NCBI RefSeq assembly: GCF_013364235.1
Contig: NZ_CP054919.1
Coordinates: 639,570-703,569 of the forward strand
DNA from: Kitasatospora sp. NA04385
GTDB lineage: Bacteria > Actinomycetota > Actinomycetes > Streptomycetales > Streptomycetaceae
Length of the DNA: 64,000 nucleotides
Direction of reading: 5' to 3'
In this document: one piece after another, positions 51,638 to 60,578 of the stretch
How the letters are laid out: every line of letters starts with the position of its first letter
How positions within the stretch are numbered: position 1 is the stretch's first letter
Position numbers and translations under genes: made by a program
Notes under the pieces: model-generated
Database searches by the model: none
What the model was told of the DNA's origin: nothing
The model's input: the letters and a program-made list of their open reading frames with translations, nothing else

Positions 51638-53975
51638 GGGCGTCGATCGACCAGGTGGTGTCGGCGACGAAGGAGGGGGTGTTGCCGTCCCACGGGTTGC
51701 CGCCGCCGTAGGTGGCGATCCACACCTGGGAGTCGAAGTGGCGCAGGTAGCGGTCGGGGTAGTTGTAGGCGGTGAGGCGGACGCCGCCGGTGCCGGGCCG
51801 GGCGCAGAAGGTGGCGTCGGCGCGGAAGAGGGCGTCGCTGCCGGCCTCGCGGTGCACCCGGCTGTCGCGGTGGCGCAGGTACTCGCCGGGGTAGTTGCGC
51901 GATTCGAAGGAGTAGCAGGCGGGGTCGGCCAGGCCGGGGACGACCTTCCAGGTGGCGTCGGCCTTCAGCAGCGCGCTGCTGGCGGCGTCGACGTGCTCGG
52001 TGTCGGCGAGGCCGTCGTAGTGGCGCAGGTAGCGGTCGGTGCAGCAGGCGGTGGTGGCGCGCAGCGACCGGTACTGGCCGGTGGGCAGGGTCGGGTTGGC
52101 GGGGGTGGTGCGGGAGGCGTCGATCAGGGCGAGGTTGGCGGCCCGGACCCGGGCGGCGTCCACCTTGACCACCCGGCGGTCGTAGCTGAGCAGGCCGTTG
52201 GCCTCGTTCTCGACGTCGGTGATCTCGGTGTAGACGGAGGCGGAGAGCCCGGCGGGCATCTGGCCGGTGCGCAGGCTGTCGAGCAGGTTGACCAGGCGGT
52301 CGTTGAGGGCGGCGGTGCTGGGCTGGTCCTCGTAGCTGAAGCCGCCGCCGGGGTACCACTCGTGGCCGGCGACCCGGAGGCCGAGGCCGCCGTACTCGCC
52401 GAGGACGGCGGCCCGGGTGGCGGTGGGGGTGGTGGCGCCGGGGCCGACGTAGACGTGGTTGTCGACCACGTCGCCGTTGCCGCCGTCGACGGCGCCGCAG
52501 CAGTTGACGCCGCTCATGTTGTCGACCAGCCGGGAGGGGTCGTACGCCTTGACGTCGGCGGCGATCCGGGCCTGGTCGTACTGGCCCCAGCCCTCGTTCT
52601 CGTCGACCCACTGGATCAGCGCGGGCGAGCTGCGGTGCTGGTCGATGATCCGGTGGTACTCGGCCTCCCACTGGGTGCGGGCGGCGGTGTCGGGGGTGCG
52701 GGTGTCCATCGCGGGCATGTCCTGCCAGACCAGCAGGCCGAGCCGGTCGGCCCAGTAGAACCAGCGCTGCGGCTCGACCTTGATGTGCTTGCGGACCAGG
52801 TTGAAGCCGAGGTCCTTGTGCGCCTGGAGGTCGGACTTCAGGGCGTCGTCGGTGGGCGCGGTGTAGATGCCGTCGGGCCAGTAGCCCTGGTCGAGGGTGC
52901 CGGTCTGGAAGACGAACTTCCCGTTCAGCACCGGGCGTTGGACGCCGTTGACGGTGGCGACGGCGATCGAGCGCATCCCGGTGTAGCTGCCGACGGAGTC
53001 GACGGTGGTGGTACCGGAGAGCAGGTCGGCGCGGACGTCGTAGAGGAACGGGTCCTCGGGGGTCCACAGGTGGGCGCCGGGCACGGGGACGGTGATCGGG
53101 GCGCCGGGCTGTCCGGTGGCGGTGCCGACCACGGTGCCGCCGGTGGAGACGGTGACCCGCACGCTCTGCCCGGTGGCGCCGTCGGCGAGGGCGGTGGCCC
53201 GGACGGTGCCGGAGCCGGGGTCGGGTACGAGGTCGAGGCGGCTGAGGTGGGCGGCGGCGACCGGCTCCAGCCAGACGGTCTGCCAGATCCCGGACGCGGC
53301 GGTGTAGAAGATGCCGCCGCCGGAGTGCGGCAGGACGCCGTTGGTGTTGCGCTGCTTGCCGACCGCGCCGCCACCGGTCTGGGTCGGGTCCCAGACCGAG
53401 ACCACGAGGGTGTTGGTCCCGCCGTTGAGGTACGGGGTGATGTCGTAGCCGAAGGCGTCGTAGCCGCCGCTGTGCACGGCGCCGACCTGGGTGCCGTTGA
53501 CCCGGACGGTGGTCTGCCAGTCGGAGGCGCCGAAGTTGAGCAGGACGCGGCGGCCGGACCAGCCGGCGGGGACGGTGAAGGTGCGCTGGTACCAGAGCCG
53601 GTCGTTCTGGCTGATCTGCCGCTGGATGCCGGAGAGCGCGGACTCGGCGACGAACGGGACGCGGATCTGCTCGCCGAAGGCGGCGGGCTGGGCGGCCCCG
53701 GCCGGGGTGACGGCGAAGTCCCAGATGCCGTTGAGGTTGAGCCAGTCGGGGCGGGTGAACTGCGGGCGGGGGTACTCCGGCAGCGGGTGGTCGACGGAGA
53801 CCTGGCCGGTCCACGGGGTGGTCATCGGCGGCGTCTTGGGCGTCCAGGCGGCGGCCCGGGCCGGGGCCTGGCCGGCGGCCAGCAGCAGGGCGGCGGCCGT
53901 CACCAGGACGGCGAGCAGGGCGGCCGTCCGGCTGCGGAGCGCGGCTGCGGCTGCGGCTGGGGGCGGTCGGTGCAT
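51624..53975 (-). CDS. GH2-family glycosidase with C-terminal AbfB (CBM42) domain
   Basis: A 783-residue secreted enzyme. Signal about residues 1-42; sugar-binding and Ig-like GH2 domains (about 55-370: PDWLNLNGIWDFAV, LWYQRTFTVPAGW); TIM barrel (about 370-640) with likely acid/base E461 in WVDENEGWG and nucleophile E527 in LGEYGG. A C-terminal AbfB trefoil (about 650-783) has repeated YLRH-type motifs and binds arabinofuranose chains in known cases. The exact specificity is open (galactosidase, mannosidase or arabinosidase-like). It follows the GH127 gene by 82 bp on the same strand. Confidence 0.9.
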   Translation of the reverse strand: MHRPPPAAAAAALRSRTAALLAVLVTAAALLLAAGQAPARAAAWTPKTPPMTTPWTGQVSVDHPLPEYPRPQFTRPDWLNLNGIWDFAVTPAGAAQPAAFGEQIRVPFVAESALSGIQRQISQNDRLWYQRTFTVPAGWSGRRVLLNFGASDWQTTVRVNGTQVGAVHSGGYDAFGYDITPYLNGGTNTLVVSVWDPTQTGGGAVGKQRNTNGVLPHSGGGIFYTAASGIWQTVWLEPVAAAHLSRLDLVPDPGSGTVRATALADGATGQSVRVTVSTGGTVVGTATGQPGAPITVPVPGAHLWTPEDPFLYDVRADLLSGTTTVDSVGSYTGMRSIAVATVNGVQRPVLNGKFVFQTGTLDQGYWPDGIYTAPTDDALKSDLQAHKDLGFNLVRKHIKVEPQRWFYWADRLGLLVWQDMPAMDTRTPDTAARTQWEAEYHRIIDQHRSSPALIQWVDENEGWGQYDQARIAADVKAYDPSRLVDNMSGVNCCGAVDGGNGDVVDNHVYVGPGATTPTATRAAVLGEYGGLGLRVAGHEWYPGGGFSYEDQPSTAALNDRLVNLLDSLRTGQMPAGLSASVYTEITDVENEANGLLSYDRRVVKVDAARVRAANLALIDASRTTPANPTLPTGQYRSLRATTACCTDRYLRHYDGLADTEHVDAASSALLKADATWKVVPGLADPACYSFESRNYPGEYLRHRDSRVHREAGSDALFRADATFCARPGTGGVRLTAYNYPDRYLRHFDSQVWIATYGGGNPWDGNTPSFVADTTWSIDAPWAP

Positions 53976-54015
53976 CGGTGCTCCTCCAACGGGTGGGTGG
54001 GGGAAGGGCGGTACA

Positions 54016-54066
54016 CGACGGGGTGGGGTGCGCGACGGGGTGAGCTGCGCGACGGGGTCAGCGCAG
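54016..54066. repeat. Three 17-bp tandem repeats overlapping the GH127 stop codon
   Basis: Units at 54016-54032, 54033-54049 and 54050-54066 begin CGACGGGGT; the last contains the GH127 stop (54058-54060). This is the same arrangement as at the GH2 stop. Confidence 0.85.
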
Positions 54067-56931
54067 CTGCCAGAGGTGGTCGGCGGTGCCGTTGTCGGCG
54101 AACTGCACCACCCGGGCGCTGTCCGCGGTCGACATGCCGTCCACGCCCAGCACCTTGCCGGAGTTGCGGTTGCGCAGCCGGAACCAGCCGTCGCCGTTGT
54201 CGACCAGGCGCCACTGGTGGTCGGCCGTCCCGTTGTCCGCGAACTGCACCACCCGGGCGCTGTCGGCCGTCGACATGCCGTCCACGCCCAGCACCTTGCC
54301 GGAGTTGGCGTTGCGGATCCGGAACCAGCCGTCGGCGTCGGCGAGGAAGGTCCACAGGTGGTCGGCGGTGCCGCTGTCGGCGAACTGCACCACCTGCGCG
54401 CTGTCGGCCGTCGACATGCCGTCCACGCCCAGCACCTTGCCGGAGTTGCGGTTCTGGACCCGCACCTGGCCGTCGGGCTGGAGCTGCCAGAGGTGGTCGG
54501 CGCTGCCGTTGTCGGCGAACTGCACCACCTGCGCGCTGTCGGCGCTCGACATGCCGTCCACGCCCAGCACCTTGCCGGAGTTGCGGTTGCGCAGCCGGAA
54601 CCAGCCGTCGCCGTTGTCGACCAGCTGCCACAGGTGGTCGGCGGTGCCGTTGTCCGCGAACTGCACCACCCGGGCGCTGTCCGCCGTGGACATCACGTCG
54701 ACGCCCAGCACCTTGCCCGAGTTGGCGTTGCGGATGCGCAGCCAGCCGTCGCCGTTGTCGACCAGCTGCCACAGGTGGTCGGCCGTCCCGCTGTCGGCGA
54801 ACTGCACCACCCGGGCGCTGTCGGCCGTCGACATGCCGTCCACGCCCAGCACCTTGCCCGAGTTGCGGTTGCGGATCCGGAACGCGGCGCCGCCGGTGGT
54901 CCAGGGCGTGCCGTTCGGGGAGGTGGTGGGGAAGGCGGAGATCCGCAGCCGGGCGGCGCCCATCGGGACGAGGGTGACGGTCTCGACGGGCGCGGTGCTG
55001 CGGGCGGGGCTGTTCTGCAGCGGGGTGACCACGTGCTGGCCGTCGGCCTGCCACTCGGGGATGCGGCGGGCGGGCGCGGTGATCCGCACGGGGGTGCCGG
55101 CCTGGGTGAAGGGGTTGGCCGGGAGCGCACCCCCGGCGGCGGTGAAGACCGGGGCCCCGGCGTCCAGCGCGAGGCCGTAGTTCCAGGGCGTGGTGGCGTG
55201 CACGGCGTACTCGGGGAAGGCGGCGGTGCCCGCGTACTGCTGGTAGTTCTCGCCGATCCGCAGCGCGTACGTCAGCGGGCCGTGGTCGACCGAGACGCTG
55301 CCGCGGTTGGCGGCCCAGGTGCGGACGGTGGTGCGCTGGGGCAGCCGCAGCACGACGGTGTCGCCGTCGCGCCAGGTCCGGCGGACGACGGTGTACGCCG
55401 GTCCGGCGGGGGCGCTGACGGCGGTGCCGTTGACGGTGAGCGCGGGGGCGGCGCACCAGCCGGGGACGCGCAGGTAGAGCGGGAAGTCCAGCGGCTTGGG
55501 GGTGCTCAGGCGCAGCGTGACGGTCTCGGCGAACGGGTAGTCGGTGGTCTCGGTGAAGGTGACCGCCGTGCCGTCGGCGACCTTGGCGGTGACGGTGCAG
55601 GCAGCGTACATGGCGGCGGCCAGGCCGTTGTCGGGGGTGGCGAGCCAGAGCTCCTCCAGGAAATAGGGCCAGCCCATGCCGTAGTTGTGCGGGCAGCAGC
55701 GGTACTGGTCGACGCCGGGCATGAACGCCTGCATGGCGAAGCCGTTCTGGAACTGGCCCTGGCTCTTGGGGGTGTTGTCGAGGTCGACGCTGTTGGCGCT
55801 GGTGACGTAGTGCACGGCCCTGCCGTCGGGGTCGAGCGCGGCGGGCAGCGAGTTGAAGGCGAGATCCTCGCAGCGGTCGGCCCACAGCGGGTCGCCGGTG
55901 ATCCGGTTCAGCAGCTGGTGGCTGGCCATGAACTCGACGACGCCGCAGGTCTCGAAGCCCTGGCGCGGGTCGCCGAAGCCGGGCCGGGCGTTCTCGTCCC
56001 CGGCGAAGCCGCCGCCGGGGAACTGGCCGTACTGCGCCATCACCTTGTCGTAGACGCGGTACGCGGAGCCGGTCAGGGTGGCGGACGGGGAGCGCAGCGC
56101 GTACTGGGCGGGCTCGCGGAAGCCCTGCGCGATGTTGACGTTGTGCAGGCTGGGCAGGTTGTCGGTCCAGTTGGCGCCGTAGGTGTGGATCTTGTCGGCG
56201 AGGGAGAGCAGGAAGGCGTCGCCGGTGCGGTTGTAGAGCCAGAACACGCTGTCCAGCGCGTCGCCCCAACGCACCGAGACCCAGCTGCTGTTGAACGCGC
56301 CGGGCCCCTGGGCGTTCATGTAGCGGAAGAAGGCGCTGAGCAGCGGGACGATCCGGGTGTCGCCGCTGTACTCCTGCCAGCTGCGCAGCGCCCAGGTGAG
56401 CGGCAGGAACGGCCAGAAGTCCGGGCCGCCGTTGAGCGAGGTGCGCAGGGCGGTGGGGCCGAAGAAGCCGTCGGCCTGCCGGGTGGCGACGATCGCGTCG
56501 ATCCAGCGGCGGGCGGTGGCCAGGGCGGTGGCGTCGCGGGTGGCGATCGCCAGGTCGACGTAGCCGCGCAGCCAGTACGGGACTTCCTCCCAGCCGGCCC
56601 GGTCGGGGCGGGCCCAGCCGCTGGTGTTCAGGTCGAGGAAGTGCGAGATCTGGTCGTACCGGCCGCACAGGCCCGCGAGTTGGAGCCGGAGCTGTCCGTC
56701 GAGCCAGCCGGCCGCGGTGATGCTGCCCGGCGGCAGCCGCAGGAACGCGACGGGGGCCAGCGGCGCCGCGTTGGGGAAGTAGAGCCCGCCGGGGGCCGGG
56801 GCGGCCCCGGCGGGCACAGCGGCGGCGGCGGGCACGGCGGGGGCGGCGTGCGCGTCGGCCGGGAGGCTCAGGGAGAGGCCGGCCCCGACGGCGGCGGCGC
56901 TGCTGACGAACTGCCTGCGGTTCATGGGCAT
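54058..56931 (-). CDS. GH127-family (DUF1680) beta-L-arabinofuranosidase with six trefoil repeats
   Basis: A 957-residue Tat-type exported enzyme (NRRQFVSSAAAVGAG). The GH127 region (about residues 45-650) has the zinc-thiolate site expected for the family: E327 and C329 in GFETCGVV, C412 and C413 in RCCPHN. These enzymes release beta-L-arabinofuranose through a cysteine nucleophile. The C-terminus (about 680-957) is six near-identical repeats of about 46 residues, each with NSGKVLGVDGMSTADSA and VVQFADNGTADHLW, equal to two ricin-type trefoils. GGAGGAG precedes ATG 56931. Head of a GH127-GH2-GH76 run; a CAACGTTG operator lies upstream. Confidence 0.92.
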   Translation of the reverse strand: MPMNRRQFVSSAAAVGAGLSLSLPADAHAAPAVPAAAAVPAGAAPAPGGLYFPNAAPLAPVAFLRLPPGSITAAGWLDGQLRLQLAGLCGRYDQISHFLDLNTSGWARPDRAGWEEVPYWLRGYVDLAIATRDATALATARRWIDAIVATRQADGFFGPTALRTSLNGGPDFWPFLPLTWALRSWQEYSGDTRIVPLLSAFFRYMNAQGPGAFNSSWVSVRWGDALDSVFWLYNRTGDAFLLSLADKIHTYGANWTDNLPSLHNVNIAQGFREPAQYALRSPSATLTGSAYRVYDKVMAQYGQFPGGGFAGDENARPGFGDPRQGFETCGVVEFMASHQLLNRITGDPLWADRCEDLAFNSLPAALDPDGRAVHYVTSANSVDLDNTPKSQGQFQNGFAMQAFMPGVDQYRCCPHNYGMGWPYFLEELWLATPDNGLAAAMYAACTVTAKVADGTAVTFTETTDYPFAETVTLRLSTPKPLDFPLYLRVPGWCAAPALTVNGTAVSAPAGPAYTVVRRTWRDGDTVVLRLPQRTTVRTWAANRGSVSVDHGPLTYALRIGENYQQYAGTAAFPEYAVHATTPWNYGLALDAGAPVFTAAGGALPANPFTQAGTPVRITAPARRIPEWQADGQHVVTPLQNSPARSTAPVETVTLVPMGAARLRISAFPTTSPNGTPWTTGGAAFRIRNRNSGKVLGVDGMSTADSARVVQFADSGTADHLWQLVDNGDGWLRIRNANSGKVLGVDVMSTADSARVVQFADNGTADHLWQLVDNGDGWFRLRNRNSGKVLGVDGMSSADSAQVVQFADNGSADHLWQLQPDGQVRVQNRNSGKVLGVDGMSTADSAQVVQFADSGTADHLWTFLADADGWFRIRNANSGKVLGVDGMSTADSARVVQFADNGTADHQWRLVDNGDGWFRLRNRNSGKVLGVDGMSTADSARVVQFADNGTADHLWQLR

Positions 56932-56956
56932 GACAGTCTCCTCCGGAGGGCGATTC

Positions 56957-56964
56957 CAACGTTG
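56957..56964 (-). promoter_or_regulatory. CAACGTTG palindrome upstream of GH127
   Basis: A perfect 8-bp palindrome within TCCAACGTTGCAAAA, 26 bp before the GH127 start. Its form (central CG, LacI-type) and the second copy at 57128 suggest a regulator site distinct from the GGTAACGTTCAC sites. Confidence 0.5.
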
Positions 56965-57127
56965 CAAAATGGGGGCACCGGCATGACAGCATGCACGGAG
57001 TGCGGTGTCCAGAGTCGCAGCGGAGATCATCTCCGGCCAACTACCTTGCGCTTAACGGCAGGAGAGCCCAGCACAGGGCCGCCGACCAGGCCGGGAGGGT
57101 TCCGGCACGGGCCAGGTCAGCCCTACT

Positions 57128-57135
57128 CAACGTTG
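57128..57135. promoter_or_regulatory. Second CAACGTTG palindrome upstream of GH127
   Basis: Lies within CTCAACGTTGTAAAG, 171 bp from the first copy, so both could be bound together by DNA looping. The 312-bp gap here (56932-57243) holds no credible ORF. Confidence 0.45.
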
Positions 57136-57243
57136 TAAAGCCCGGCCGCACCCGGCGCACCACCTCGCCGGGACCGGCGTCGGAACGGTTCGACGGCAAA
57201 GTTATGCTGGGCGCCGTCACCGTTCAGCGCTCCGGGGGATGCC

Positions 57244-57400
57244 GTGCCGCCCTACCACGCCAGTGTTCCGCGGCCCCGGCCGCACCGTCGTCTGCGGGTG
57301 GCCCTGGGTGCGGTGGCGGGGGTGCTGCTGCTGGGGCTGGTGCCCGCGGTGCGGCACCGGGCGGGGGCGGCGGTCGGCGCGGACGGCACCACCCGCCTGC
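57244..57400 (+). pseudogene. Truncated N-terminus of a membrane or secreted protein
   Basis: GTG 57244 opens a frame that begins like a real gene: a basic head (RPRPHRRLRVAL) and one hydrophobic helix (about residues 18-36). After about residue 50 it runs into antisense of a glycerophosphotransferase relic and becomes meaningless. It is read as the start of a gene cut by a rearrangement; the exact break, near 57400, is uncertain. It could also be a short real single-span peptide. Confidence 0.4.
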
Positions 57401-57999
57401 CGTCGGGGATGCCGATCCGGCGGCGGACACCGGCGGCGAGCCGCTCGGCGCCCGGGCAACGCAGCACGTCGTTGCGGGGGTGGCCGGACTCGCCGATCCG
57501 GCCGGGGCGCTTGCGGAACCAGTCGGGCAGGTGGTTGTTGGCGACGACGTAGCGGCCGGTGGCGAGGACCTCGTACCACTCGGGCGACCGCATCCGCACC
57601 GCGCGGGCCGCCGCCGGGACGTCGGCCTGGCCGTCCTTGACCACCCACAGGTGCTCGAACGGCACGCCGCGGCGCATCAATTCCTCGCGGACGGCGCGCG
57701 GGCTGTCGGAGGACCGGACGCCTTTGAAGGCGCCGAACAACACGGTGGGGCGGACGGGCCGCCGGCGGGCGGCGGGCGGCGGGGTACGTATCGGTGCGCA
57801 GCAGCTTCTGCCGGTAGGGGCCGCGGGCGTGGTCGGGCATCGCCGAGTGGACCTGCAGCGAGAGCCGGTCGCACGCCTCGGCCTGGAGCTCGTAGCGGCA
57901 CTGGTCGGCCTCCCGGGCCAGCGGCAGGTCGGCGATCGCACCCTGGTCGATCTTCAGCTCCTGCTTCTTGTTCCGCAGGGCCACCGGTTCTACCCGGTT
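57395..57999 (-). pseudogene. Relic of a CDP-glycerol glycerophosphotransferase (teichoic-acid type)
   Basis: Pieces of one gene in two frames. The first (57999 to about 57765) encodes KIDQGAIADLPLAREADQCR and GPYRQKLLRT. A single-base shift in a GC run leads to the second (about 57760-57395) with TVLFGAFKGVRSSDSPRAV, FEHLWVVKDG, SPEWYEVLATGRYVVANNHL and DWFRKRPG, which are core CDP-glycerol transferase motifs. About 60 residues are then missing before GHPRNDVL and GIPDGRRVV, where it ends. The N-terminus is absent too. These enzymes polymerise glycerol phosphate for wall teichoic acid. It is clearly non-functional as it stands. Confidence 0.75.
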
Positions 58000-58108
58000 G
58001 AGTCACATCTCCGACACCGCATCCGGGTTTCGTCGCTCCTGAAGTTGAATGTGTGATGTCGGTCAGCCATGTGTGATCAGAGGGCGTACCTCTACCTCTG
58101 ACGGGTCA

Positions 58109-59107
58109 TCACCCTCGGTCGTAGATCGCCCGCAGCCACGGCTCCCTGACGGCGGGCACCCGCGCGAGCGTGTACCGGAACGCCTCCCTGGACGGCTGGA
58201 ACAGGTACCGCGGGTGCGGCGGCAGCGGGTCGTCCCGCTCCACGCCTGCCGGCAGCCCGCCTACCACCGGCAGCCGGATCCGGTGCGGGGGGAAGGCGAG
58301 CTCGGCCCAGAGCGCGGCATCCACAGGCACCGGCACCGCCCCGGCGCGCGGCTGCCACATGTCTCCGGTCTGCGGATGGACCGGCACTAGCACCAGGTCA
58401 GCGGCCGGCTCGCCGAACCGCGGCCCAGCCAGGTCTAGCCGCTTCGTACCTTCCCCAGCAGGCAGCAGTGCGCCGAGTGCCCGGCTGAGGAGTTCGGCGA
58501 CCGGACCGGGCGCCGCCTCGACCGGCGCGCCCCCGGCGGCCACCACCACCTGGGCGAGAGCCACGCCTGCCGGTATATCCCGGTACTCGCTCAGCCGGTG
58601 CCACAGCGCGCCGGTGGCCAGCAGGTCCGCCCAGTCCATGAGCGGCCGCTCCGGCGGGCCGGGCAGCCGCACCACCGCCTGCGGGACGAGCCGGACGACC
58701 TGCCAGCACCCGCAGTCGTCCATCCTCGTCCCGACCGGCAGATCGCAGCCCAGGCAGGCAAGGTTCGGCCCGTCCCTCCCATCGATCCCCATGCAGTAGC
58801 CCCCAGTTCGCTCAAGGATCAGCCTGGTGCCGCGCATGTCGCCAGGCGCGAGGAGAACGGTGTCCGACGGCCCATCGGACAGCGCGCCGAACTGCGCGAA
58901 GCGCCCCCGTTCCGCCGCCTCGCGCGCCCCGACCTCGTCCCACTGCCGCCACGGCGGCCCGAACGGTGCCGGGTCGACGGCGTATGACCCGGCCTCCAGC
59001 AGTGGCGGGTGCAGCTTTTCCCAGTGGGTACCGGCCAGGTGAATCGGCAGCGCCACCTCCGACACCGCCGCCGTCAGGACCGCACCGCAGCCCACACACC
59101 CGAACAC
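58109..59107 (-). CDS. Conserved hypothetical protein with zinc-ribbon-like cysteine pairs
   Basis: A 332-residue cytoplasmic protein of a type widespread in streptomycetes. It starts VFGCVGCGAVLT and has further pairs CLGC and CGC (about residues 117-140), so two metal knuckles are likely. Recognisable segments are SYAVDPAPFGPPWRQWDEVGA, VLLAPGDMRGTRLI and GYCMGIDGRDGPNLAC. No function is known to me. GTG 59107 starts at the first conserved Cys block; TTG 59113 has better spacing to GGAGGGG. The frame is open 80 codons further but unlike coding sequence. It lies between the relic and the IS. Confidence 0.8.
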   Translation of the reverse strand: MFGCVGCGAVLTAAVSEVALPIHLAGTHWEKLHPPLLEAGSYAVDPAPFGPPWRQWDEVGAREAAERGRFAQFGALSDGPSDTVLLAPGDMRGTRLILERTGGYCMGIDGRDGPNLACLGCDLPVGTRMDDCGCWQVVRLVPQAVVRLPGPPERPLMDWADLLATGALWHRLSEYRDIPAGVALAQVVVAAGGAPVEAAPGPVAELLSRALGALLPAGEGTKRLDLAGPRFGEPAADLVLVPVHPQTGDMWQPRAGAVPVPVDAALWAELAFPPHRIRLPVVGGLPAGVERDDPLPPHPRYLFQPSREAFRYTLARVPAVREPWLRAIYDRG

Positions 59108-59294
59108 CGCCAAGCTGTCCCCTCCCGCCGTCGAAGCCCCTGCATCCCACCAAGCAGCCGGACTGGGGAGCAAGAGGTTTTCAGACGACGCTGGGCGCCC
59201 CACCGATGGGCAGAGCGGGCTTCGACGTCCCGGTCGCAGCATCAGGAAGCCGGAAGCCACGCCGGGCCAAGCCGCTGAACGTGATTCGTACCGT

Positions 59295-60394
59295 CGGTCA
59301 GCCGTCCATGATGAGACCTGTGCCAGCAAGACAGCCATCGATGGCATCCGCCCGGTACTGAAGCATCTTGAGCTTGCGCTTCACGGCCCGGGTGATCTGG
59401 CCGAGGTCGGCGGCGGCAGGGTTTCCGATATCGCGCTTGACCAGTGACCAGACGCCCTCGGTCGGATTGAGGTCGGGGGCGTAGGCCTGTAGCTGGAACA
59501 CCGTGAGCCAGTCGGCGTTCGCGGCGATGAACTCCCGCATCCCCACTGTCAGGTGGAGGCGGAGGTTGTCCCAGACCAGGACGATCGGACCGCCGAGCTG
59601 GATCCGGGCACGGACGATCAGGTCGCGGAAGTCCCGCCAGCCGAAGCCCTTCGGTTCGGTCTTGCGGCCCCGGTACTCGCGCACCGCGTAGATCAGCCGG
59701 GACCGCTCGCCCGGCTTGAAGCAGGTCATCCCCGCCATCGACAGCCGTCCGGAGCCCCGGGCCCGTACCCGCACAACCGGGGGGCGACCGACCCGGCCCC
59801 AGGTCCTGGCACGCGGCGGAGTCATCGATTGCCCGGCTTCGTCTTCGAAGACCAGCCACGCGTTGCGCTTCGCCGCGATTCTCTTACCCGCGGCCAGGTC
59901 TCCTTGCGCCACACCTCGACAGCACCGTCGTCGCGCTCGATCGCGCGACGGGCCGGCTGCTGCCACGACCAGTCGCGCCGTTTGAACAGCTGCCACGTGT
60001 CCTCGACCGTGTACGAGACGTGGAACAGCCGGCCGATCAGCGTCTTGATCCGTGCGAGCGTCCACCGCTGGTCCGCCCACCCGTGTGCAAGCGGGCCATG
60101 CTCCAACTCCTTTTCCAGTCTGGCGAGCTGGCCAGGTCCGAGCCTCGGACGCCCTGGGGATCCCTTCGACTGGACACCGGCTTCTCCACGCTCACGCCAG
60201 GCCCGCCGCCACCGCTCGACCGACCGCTCGCTCACCCGCAACGCGGCAGCGATCTCCCTGTTCTTCTGCCCCGACTCGAAGCGTTCCACGGCCTGCAGCC
60301 GGATCCGCTCCCGCACGGCCCTCCCGGCGTCGGTCAGCCCGCCGCCCTGCGCGTACCTCACGCCAACAGAGCTACCGGAGGAGACCGCTGACCG
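59295..60394 (-). mobile_element. IS630-family insertion sequence
   Basis: About 1.1 kb bounded by 12-bp ends, CGGTCAGCCGTC at 59295-59306 and its inverse at 60383-60394, with one mismatch. It contains a transposase of the IS630/Tc1-mariner superfamily in two frames. IS630 elements insert at TA; the TA at 59289-59290 is a candidate target on the left. The exact outer borders are uncertain. Confidence 0.75.
59298..60361 (-). pseudogene. IS630 transposase, frameshifted
   Basis: The N-terminal part (GTG 60361 onward) has the HTH region RERIRLQAVERFESGQKNRE and SERSVERWRRAWRERG. The catalytic part, in another frame from about 59910, has the DDE residues: FEDEAGQS, VLVWDNLRLHL and DLNPTEGVW. Between WPRV and RIAAKRNAW the frame is lost; one added base in the short A-run would restore a single product of about 354 residues, normal for the family. 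It is either an inactivating deletion, a sequencing error or a minus-one frameshift site. No classical slippery heptamer is visible. Confidence 0.8.
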
Positions 60395-60578
60395 TCAGGC
60401 AACCAACCCCGACATCACCCTTTCAGGTTCAGTATTCGCCGATTTGACTTCTTCGGCGCTCGATCGAGGGGGGGCGAATTTTCGGAGGAAATCCCAAATC
60501 CCTTTTCCTGCCGCCGAGTTGGTTCCGGTACGACGGACTGCCCGGAACCCGCCGGGGGTGCTCGCGACACGGGTGTGG

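Noticed and set aside
56932..57030. N-terminal extension of GH127
   Set aside because: It would place 33 residues before a Tat signal and covers the operator; GGAGGAG supports ATG 56931.
58058..58068. GTCGGTCAGCC match to the IS630 left end near the relic, suggesting a solo IS end
   Set aside because: The same 11-mer also occurs inside the transposase gene near 60340, so a chance match in GC-rich DNA is likely.
59108..59347. N-terminal extension of the zinc-ribbon hypothetical protein
   Set aside because: The extra 80 codons are unlike the conserved body and lie before the ribosome site; the conserved protein starts at FGCVGC.
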